From the NCBI GenBank assembly GCA_964640085.1, contig CAZXFA010000004.1, positions 1-64,000 on the forward strand: 64,000 nt of DNA, given 5' to 3'. Position 1 is the stretch's first letter. The number at the start of each line of letters is the position of its first letter. A program made the position numbers and the translations under genes. This DNA is from CAZXFA01 sp964640085. Lineage in GTDB: Bacteria > Actinomycetota > UBA4738 > HRBIN12. Below, in pieces: positions 59,094-64,000 of this stretch. The notes under the pieces were generated by a model. It saw only the letters and a program-made list of their open reading frames with translations. It made no database searches and had not been told where the DNA came from.

Positions 59094-59876
59094 TTGAGGC
59101 TCGTGACCTTCGACCGGAGGGGGCACCGGCGACTGGGGGCGCTCCTCGAAGGGAAGGTGGTGGATCTCCCCGACCTTGTGGGTCACCCCGCCTTCCCCGA
59201 CACGATGGAACGCCTGGTCACAAGGAACGGGGGAACGGTGCTCGACGCCGCCCGGGCCGCCCTCGAGCGCGGCGAGGCAGAGGCCTGCCTCGTCGACGAG
59301 GCGCGCCTGCTCGCCCCGATCCTGCCTGCAGCCCTGCGCTCGAGCGACGCGGGCGAGGGCGCTCGCCGGGTGGTGGGACCAGGGGAGGCGGTCCCATGGC
59401 CGGCGAGGGCGGCCTGGGTCGAGCTGCGGCCCGCGATGGCGGCCATCCTCCGTCGCCCGGTCGACGAGCCGCTCGCCTCGCCGGACGCGCCCGCGACAGT
59501 CTTCGGCTACACGCTCGTGGCGGATTGGCTCGCGCGCCACGCCAGCGGCGATCCGACCCCGCGACCCGAGGAGGTGGCCGTAGCGATCGGACCCTGCGTG
59601 GTGACCGCGGACGAGATCGACCCGCAGACCACCTTCGTCACGGTCCGCGTGGACGGACGCGAGTGGATGAAGGGCAACCTCAACGGTGCCGCGCGCGGCC
59701 TGCTCGCCGACGTCGCCGCGGCCTCACGCACCGAGCGCTTGGCGGCGGGCGAGGCGTTCACCGTCGCACCATTCGAGCTCGACGCCTTCGATCAGCGCGT
59801 CTGGCCGGGGGCGATGGTCGAGATCGAAGCCGAGGGGATCGGCGTCCTCGCCAACCGTCTCGGCCGTCCGGCCTGA
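59094..59876 (+). CDS. Fumarylacetoacetate-hydrolase-family protein
   Basis: 260 residues. Metal-dependent C-C hydrolase fold: short lid domain, then VFGYTLVADWLAR, AIGPCVVTADEID and WMKGNLNGA. The usual metal-binding ExE and the DGREW pattern are partly altered, so activity (hydrolase, isomerase or decarboxylase) is uncertain. TTG start; a TATCAT -10 element at 59079-59084 would place transcription within three bases of it, suggesting a leaderless message. Confidence 0.78.
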   Translation: MRLVTFDRRGHRRLGALLEGKVVDLPDLVGHPAFPDTMERLVTRNGGTVLDAARAALERGEAEACLVDEARLLAPILPAALRSSDAGEGARRVVGPGEAVPWPARAAWVELRPAMAAILRRPVDEPLASPDAPATVFGYTLVADWLARHASGDPTPRPEEVAVAIGPCVVTADEIDPQTTFVTVRVDGREWMKGNLNGAARGLLADVAAASRTERLAAGEAFTVAPFELDAFDQRVWPGAMVEIEAEGIGVLANRLGRPA

Positions 59877-59878
59877 GC

Positions 59879-60001
59879 CTACCGTTTCCGGGCGGCCTTC
59901 CGCTCCGTACCTCGCTCGGCCGCCTTGCGCTTCTCGGCTTCCTTCTTCTTCCGCTGCCGGTCGTGTGCCCATCGCACCCGGGCGCGATCGCCTCGTCCCA
60001 C
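59879..60001 (-). CDS. 40-residue basic protein
   Basis: VGRGDRARVRWAHDRQRKKK opens it and EAEKRKAAERG follows; it is highly charged and probably one helix. The VRWAHDR-x-RKK pattern recurs, to my recollection, in small actinobacterial proteins of unknown role. GTG with GGGAGG six bases upstream. Downstream of proC on the same strand. Confidence 0.7.
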   Translation of the reverse strand: MGRGDRARVRWAHDRQRKKKEAEKRKAAERGTERKAARKR

Positions 60002-60041
60002 CTCCGGCCTCCCTCCTGTTCGGTCGCGCGAGCACCGAGTC

Positions 60042-60881
60042 CTACGCGATCCCCTCGTCCTCATCGCCGCCCTGGGCGAGCTCGGCGCTGCGGTGACGGG
60101 CCGCGTCGATCGCGTTCAGGAAGGCGGCGCGCACGCCGGCCTCCTCCAGATGGCGGATCGCGGCGATGGTGGTGCCGCCGGGCGACGTGACCATCTCCCG
60201 GAGCTCCACCGGATGCTGACCCGTGTCCCGCAGCATCTTGGCGGAGCCGAGCATCGTCTGGATGATGAGCTCGGTGGCCACGTCCCTGGACAACCCGAGC
60301 AGGATGCAGGCCTCGATCATCGCCTCCGCCAGCAGGAAGAAGTACGCGGGCCCGCTCCCGCTGGTCGCCGTGATCGCGTCCAGGTGGGTCTCCTTCAGGC
60401 GAAGGACCTTCCCGACGTACCCGAGCAGCTCTTCGGCGACGGTCAGATGCTTGTCCTCGGCGTGGGCGCCCGCGGAGACGACCGACATCGCCTCGTCGAC
60501 CAGCACCGCGACGTTCGACATCACACGGACCACGGGGACCGAGGGCGCGAGGTGCTTCTCGACGAACGAGGTCCGGATCCCGGCAGCGAAGCTCACGACC
60601 AGGTGCTCCAGCGTGACCGCGTCGGCCACCTGCGCCAGCAGGGTCTCCATGTCCTGCGGCTTCACCATGAGCACCAGCGTGCCGCAGGACGCGACCGCCT
60701 CGGGGTTCGAGGTCGTTGCGCTCACGCCGTAGCGCTCGACGAACTCCCGACAGCGTTCGTCGCGCCGACAGGTCACCACGATCTCGTCCGAGCTCCGTCC
60801 GCCCGAACGGATCAGCCCGGACACGAGCGCTTCACCCATCCGGCCCCCGCCCAGGAACGCCACCATGCGGTCAATCGTCAT
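60042..60881 (-). CDS. proC: Pyrroline-5-carboxylate reductase
   Basis: 279 residues, NAD(P)H-dependent reduction of P5C to proline. AFLGGGRMGEALVSGL is the dinucleotide motif and the dimerisation segment carries TATSGSGPAYFFLLAEAM and EMVTSPGGTTIAAI. ATG overlaps the proline dehydrogenase stop (ATGA), so synthesis and breakdown enzymes are co-translated, which is unusual. Confidence 0.95.
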   Translation of the reverse strand: MTIDRMVAFLGGGRMGEALVSGLIRSGGRSSDEIVVTCRRDERCREFVERYGVSATTSNPEAVASCGTLVLMVKPQDMETLLAQVADAVTLEHLVVSFAAGIRTSFVEKHLAPSVPVVRVMSNVAVLVDEAMSVVSAGAHAEDKHLTVAEELLGYVGKVLRLKETHLDAITATSGSGPAYFFLLAEAMIEACILLGLSRDVATELIIQTMLGSAKMLRDTGQHPVELREMVTSPGGTTIAAIRHLEEAGVRAAFLNAIDAARHRSAELAQGGDEDEGIA

Positions 60882-61798
60882 CGGCCCACCCTCACCAGGT
60901 TCGAAAGGAAGAACCACATATTCGCAGGACGCTCGGCCAGGCGTCGAGTCAGGTACGGGTACCACTCGGTCCCGTACGGCACGTAGACGCGGACCGGATC
61001 GCCCCGCGAGGCGAACCGCGACTGCAGGTCCCGGCGGATCCCCAGCAGGAACTGGAACTCCACGCGCGAGCGATCCACGCCCCGACGCTCGGCGTACGCT
61101 CGGGCCCCCTCCAGCAGGGCAGGATCGTGTGTCGCCACGTGGATCGTGTGGCCGCCCGACAGGAGGGCGACCACCAGCCGTGCGAAGGCGCGGTCCACCT
61201 CGCGTCGGTCCTCGATCGCCACGTCTGGGGGCTCGAGGTAAGCGCCCTTGACCACCCGGACGATCGACGCTGGCGGCAGCACCGCGGCATCGCGCGGGGT
61301 CCGCTGGAGGTATGACTGGAGGCAGATCCCCACCCGATCGCTCCGCTCTCGGAGGTCTCGGAACACCTGGAGCGTCCGGTCCACGTAGACGCTGGACTCC
61401 ATGTCCACCATCACCAGCCGTCCGCGTGCGGCGTCCACCACCCGCCCGAGGTTCGCCGCCGCCAGACCTGTCGAGAAGTCCAGGCCGAGCTGCGAGAGCT
61501 TGACCGAGATGTACGCGTCGACGGAGGGCTCCCGATCGATGCGCTCCAGCGCCTGCACGTAGGCGCGGACGGCGACGTCGGCGTGCCCGGGCTCGGTCAC
61601 GTTCTCGCCGAGGTGGTCGAGGACCGCCCCGACCCCTCGACCGCCGAGGGCGTGGGCGACCTCGATCGCCCGATCCAGCGTGTCCCCGGCGACGAACCGC
61701 GATGCCACCAGCCATCCGAGCCGTCCGGTCGCCAGCCGCTGGAACCATCGCGCGCGCGTGAGCCGCAGCACGGGGCCGCGGAGCAGCGGACCGCTCAC
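60878..61798 (-). CDS. Proline dehydrogenase (monofunctional PutA/FadM-type)
   Basis: 306-residue FAD TIM-barrel oxidising proline to P5C and feeding electrons to quinone. Seen: VSRFVAGDTLDRAIEVA type start, ISVKLSQLGLDFS, VRVVKGAYLEPP, ATHDPALLEGA and EFQFLLGIRRDL. GTG overlaps the TetR stop (GTGA). Electrons enter the menaquinone pool used by the bc complex above. Confidence 0.94.
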   Translation of the reverse strand: MSGPLLRGPVLRLTRARWFQRLATGRLGWLVASRFVAGDTLDRAIEVAHALGGRGVGAVLDHLGENVTEPGHADVAVRAYVQALERIDREPSVDAYISVKLSQLGLDFSTGLAAANLGRVVDAARGRLVMVDMESSVYVDRTLQVFRDLRERSDRVGICLQSYLQRTPRDAAVLPPASIVRVVKGAYLEPPDVAIEDRREVDRAFARLVVALLSGGHTIHVATHDPALLEGARAYAERRGVDRSRVEFQFLLGIRRDLQSRFASRGDPVRVYVPYGTEWYPYLTRRLAERPANMWFFLSNLVRVGR

Positions 61799-62448
61799 GG
61801 ACCCGGCTCGTGCGCCGCGATCCCGGTCCGCAGGATCTCGAGGAACTCCCGGATCCGCGCCTCGCGCCGCTCGGGTGTGAACGGCTTGCGGTGGACCAGA
61901 CCGGGGTCCAGCTCCTCGCTGCCCAAGGCGTCCTGGAACCGCTCCGCGGCCCAGTCCAGCATCGACGCGATCATCTCCACGTCCACGTCGTCCCGCACCT
62001 CGCCCCGTCGCACCCCGAATTCCACGAACTCGAGCGTGCCGTACGGGTCCTCGCTGCGCATGAACCGGTCGATCGGCCGCCTGAGGCGCAGCCCCGTGTC
62101 GTAACGACCGATCATCGCGACGCGGTTCGCGAGCCACTGCTCGGACAGGAACTCCTCGGTCCGTTCCAGCCAGTGGTCGAGCACGGCCCAGAAGCCCCGA
62201 TCCACCACCTCGGACGGCGCATCGAGCCACGCCGGGAGCTCGCGCACGGCGCGTTGGTACGCAGCCAGGAACAGCCCCTCCTTGCTCCCGAAGTGGAGGA
62301 ACACCGTGCCCTTGGCGACGCCGACCTCGGCCGCGATGTCCTCGACGCGCGCCCCCCGGTACCCGTGTTCGGCGAAGTGGTGCATCGCCGCCTCGACGAT
62401 CCGGTCGTGTCGCCTACCGGTGTCCTCGTTCGATCGCTCGGCGGCCAT
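61795..62448 (-). CDS. TetR-family regulator
   Basis: 217 residues. Amino-terminal helix-turn-helix: EAAMHHFAEHGYRGARVEDI, AAEVGVAKGTVFLHFGSKEG. The ligand domain (residues 70-217) has no recognised class. Directly upstream of, and overlapping, proline dehydrogenase and proC, so it probably controls them and itself. ATG 62448 preferred; a TTG at 62487 would extend it by 13 residues. Confidence 0.92.
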   Translation of the reverse strand: MAAERSNEDTGRRHDRIVEAAMHHFAEHGYRGARVEDIAAEVGVAKGTVFLHFGSKEGLFLAAYQRAVRELPAWLDAPSEVVDRGFWAVLDHWLERTEEFLSEQWLANRVAMIGRYDTGLRLRRPIDRFMRSEDPYGTLEFVEFGVRRGEVRDDVDVEMIASMLDWAAERFQDALGSEELDPGLVHRKPFTPERREARIREFLEILRTGIAAHEPGP

Positions 62449-62526
62449 GCTCCCGGGAACGCTATCCACTGTCCGCCGGGCACTCAAACCGGACCCGTTG
62501 TTGGGGGATCACCGCCGAACGGGGGA

Positions 62527-62548
62527 CGTGTCCAGCCCGTGTCCAGCC
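62527..62548. repeat. Perfect tandem 11-bp direct repeat
   Basis: CGTGTCCAGCC occurs twice in tandem, 79 bases before the TetR ATG. It could be a binding site for a regulator acting on the tetR-proline operon, or part of the RNA terminator region. Confidence 0.5.
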
Positions 62549-62619
62549 AGAGAAGAACCCGAGGGACCTCCGGCTCGCCGGAAACCGAAGCCTCCAGCCA
62601 CCGTCAGCCCCTCGGGCTC
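62546..62619 (-). terminator. Possible terminator of the structured RNA
   Basis: On the minus strand GAGCCCGAGGG (62609-62619) pairs with CCCTCGGGTTC (62555-62565) around a partly structured 43-base loop. The tract TTCTTCTCT then follows. It would stop transcription coming from 62822, or act as the switchable hairpin of a riboswitch. Confidence 0.5.
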
Positions 62620-62822
62620 AGGTGCTCCGAGCAACCAGCCGCAGCTGTCTCGGTTTCCTAGCGGTAGGCCCTTTCGTTGGGCTTTGGGGCGTCCCAAGCC
62701 TCCCCGCCCGCACAGCTAGTTGGCCTTCCCAACCGTACGACCAGGTGCGCCCAGTTCGCCTTACGGCTTTCCCAGGGGTCCCCGCTTCGGTTCCCTGACT
62801 CAGCCACCTCGGCTGCTCGGAG
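62560..62822 (-). ncRNA. Structured RNA or riboswitch of unassigned family
   Basis: The minus strand from 62822 begins CTCCGAGCA, which pairs perfectly with TGCTCGGAG at 62625-62633 and closes a 198-base domain. Inside are CAGGG/CCCTG around GGGAACCGAAGCGGGGA, a GCC-GTAA-GGC tetraloop hairpin, GTTGG/CCAAC, GCCC/GGGC and CCTA/TAGG stems. A strong promoter places the start point at the first stem, and a terminator-like hairpin follows. No open frame in it looks coding. Elements GGGAACC and GACAGCT faintly recall c-di-AMP riboswitches, but the CAGCUAAC core is missing. Candidates also include the raiA-type RNAs; I cannot decide. Confidence 0.6.
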
Positions 62823-62829
62823 CGAGCGA

Positions 62830-62858
62830 AATGTATCCGCGCCCACGGGACCGGTCAA
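62830..62858 (-). promoter_or_regulatory. Promoter of the structured RNA
   Basis: Minus strand TTGACC (62853-62858), exactly 17 bases, then TACATT (62830-62835): the best housekeeping promoter match noticed in the window. Predicted start about 62823. Confidence 0.75.
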
Positions 62859-62957
62859 GCCGACGAAGCCCCAGGTCAGGTGCCATATGCGCAGGTAGAA
62901 CGGACGAGAGAAAGAGTGACAAGTTCAGGACCCTACCGTGGCCGCAGGACGAACGCC

Positions 62958-64000
62958 TCAGGGTTCCCGTTGTGTCGCAACGGTTCCAGACCTCATGGGC
63001 GATCGGCTCGAAGAGCGAACGACACGTCCGAGGGTGGTTCCGTTCACGCCTCCGTCGCGCAGGAGCTCCCGGTATACGGACACCATCCGTCGCGCCGTCA
63101 CGTCCCATGAGAACCGGAACGAGCGGGCCACCCCCGCCTCCCCCATGCGTCGTGCCGCGCCCCGGTCGGAGAGCACCGCGAGCAGACGTTCCGCGTGATC
63201 GGCGGGATCGTGGCCCGCGACCAGGTAGCCCGTGACACCGTCCTCCACGACGTACCGCAGACCGCCCACCGCGGCGGCAACCACCGGGCTGCCGCACGCT
63301 TGGGCCTCCAGCGCCACCAGGCCGAAGGACTCCGACCGTGAGGGCACGTGCACCACGTCGGCCGCAGCGTAGAAGTCGGCGAGGCGCGACTGCGGTTGGG
63401 GTGGGAAGAGCATCACACGCTCGCCCACCCCGAGGGCCGCGGCCAGATCCATCAGACGGGCCATCTCCGCGCCGTGCCCAGACCCGCTGGGACCCCCGAC
63501 GATCGCGAGCACCGCGTCTCGGGTCCTGCGGGGATCCCGGGCCACGGCATCGGCCAGAGCCCGCACGGCCAGATCGGGACCCTTGTGCGCCTGGAGCCGA
63601 CCGACGAACAGCAGGAGCCGAACGTCGGCCAGGTGCAGCCGCGCCCTCGCCTGTTCCTTCGGACGAGGGAAGAACAGACCGTGGTCCACGCCCGGCGGCA
63701 CGATCCGGATCAGCTCCGGGTCGGCGCGGTAGAGGCCCACGAGCTGCGCCGCCTCCACTGGCGTGGCGGCGATGATCCTGTCGGCCTCGGCGATCACGCG
63801 CTCCTCGCCCGAGAGCCGATCGGGCGGCTCCGGGCGTTCGGCCACGGCGAGCGAGTGGTTCTTGACCTTCCCCAGCGTGTGGAACGAGGCGACGAGCGGT
63901 ACGCCCCAGATCTCCTTCGTGCTCCGCCCGATCCACCCCGACAGCCAGTAGTGGGTGTGAACGACGTCGTACACGGCCCGTTCCGCCCGTGCGTGCTGGA
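62958..64000 (-). CDS. MshA-like glycosyltransferase (5' end beyond window)
   Basis: GT4 retaining glycosyltransferase; the reading frame stays open to the right edge, so the amino end is missing. Visible: YDVVHTHYWLSGW, GVPLVASFHTLGKVKNHSLA, VVPPGVDHGLFFP, LLFVGRLQAHKGPDL and the donor-site SESFGLVALEAQACGSPVV. This matches MshA, which makes N-acetylglucosaminyl-inositol phosphate for mycothiol, an actinobacterial thiol. A related GT4 enzyme cannot be excluded. Confidence 0.88.
   Translation of the reverse strand, partial: QHARAERAVYDVVHTHYWLSGWIGRSTKEIWGVPLVASFHTLGKVKNHSLAVAERPEPPDRLSGEERVIAEADRIIAATPVEAAQLVGLYRADPELIRIVPPGVDHGLFFPRPKEQARARLHLADVRLLLFVGRLQAHKGPDLAVRALADAVARDPRRTRDAVLAIVGGPSGSGHGAEMARLMDLAAALGVGERVMLFPPQPQSRLADFYAAADVVHVPSRSESFGLVALEAQACGSPVVAAAVGGLRYVVEDGVTGYLVAGHDPADHAERLLAVLSDRGAARRMGEAGVARSFRFSWDVTARRMVSVYRELLRDGGVNGTTLGRVVRSSSRSPMRSGTVATQREP

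Noticed and set aside
62509..62697. 62-codon frame overlapping the structured RNA
   Set aside because: It runs through predicted stems and the terminator hairpin, has no ribosome site and no protein-like composition.
62560..62822. Confident c-di-AMP (ydaO) riboswitch call
   Set aside because: Only short similarities (GGGAACC, GACAGCT); the strongly conserved CAGCUAAC and GGGGUGAAUC elements are absent, so the RNA is reported as unassigned.

Overview
The window is a GC-rich stretch from an actinobacterium. Four features point there: an MshA-like mycothiol glycosyltransferase at the right edge, a Rex repressor, an ECF sigma / RskA-type anti-sigma pair, and a tiny AURKAIP1/COX24-like basic protein. 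Genes are tightly packed with many ATGA and GTGA stop-start overlaps and frequent GTG starts. The split, b6-type cytochrome b and the two complex I loci are unlike the fused QcrCAB of mycobacteria and streptomycetes. I therefore infer a deep-branching or uncultivated actinobacterial lineage, which I cannot name more closely.

About two thirds of the window is a respiratory island. From 23.2 kb down to position 1 every gene is on the minus strand: a geranylgeranyl-reductase-family (menaquinone-modifying) gene, a complete 14-gene nuoA-N complex I operon, a long-chain polyprenyl diphosphate synthase, and a second, incomplete complex I locus. The second locus reads A-B-C-H-I-J-K-L-M, with no D, E, F or G in view; it runs off the left edge inside nuoM. 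At 23.4-24.7 kb are a flavin/F420-type oxidoreductase and a second polyprenyl synthase. At 24.8-36.3 kb lie a fused heme A/heme O synthase (plus strand) and, on the minus strand, ccdA, resB, ccsB, ctaC, ctaD, ctaE, ctaF, ctaG, a tandem cupredoxin protein and a TlpA-like thioredoxin. At 36.4-41.3 kb (plus strand) is a quinol:cytochrome c reductase operon with a b6-like cytochrome b, a subunit-IV-like second half, Rieske protein, monoheme cytochrome c, a two-cluster ferredoxin and three small or unknown membrane proteins. Rex itself follows at 41.2 kb. Rex-type operators lie in front of the reductase/nuo operon (two sites flanking a promoter) and between ccdA and the bc operon (one site), so NADH/NAD+ sensing probably coordinates the chain.

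From 42 to 50 kb the content is mixed: glutaredoxin-like protein, ECF sigma/anti-sigma pair, membrane protein, sugar-phosphate-isomerase-like TIM barrel, lipoprotein hydrolase, Clp1-like kinase, phosphatase and two short-chain dehydrogenases. From 50.1 to 58.9 kb an eight-gene minus-strand operon carries P5C dehydrogenase, two class III aminotransferases, a VOC protein, a two-subunit CoA transferase, an AcuC-like deacetylase and pyruvate kinase. At 60-62.4 kb proC and a proline dehydrogenase follow a TetR regulator. Together with the P5C dehydrogenase they form a proline/glutamate module.

The most unusual signals are four. (1) A 38-residue motif is shared by the C-terminus of the second NuoI and the N-terminus of the cytochrome b subunit-IV protein. 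(2) A complex I locus lacks the NADH module. (3) The bc complex contains a ferredoxin. (4) A structured RNA of about 260 nt with its own promoter lies at 62.55-62.86 kb and I cannot assign it to a family.
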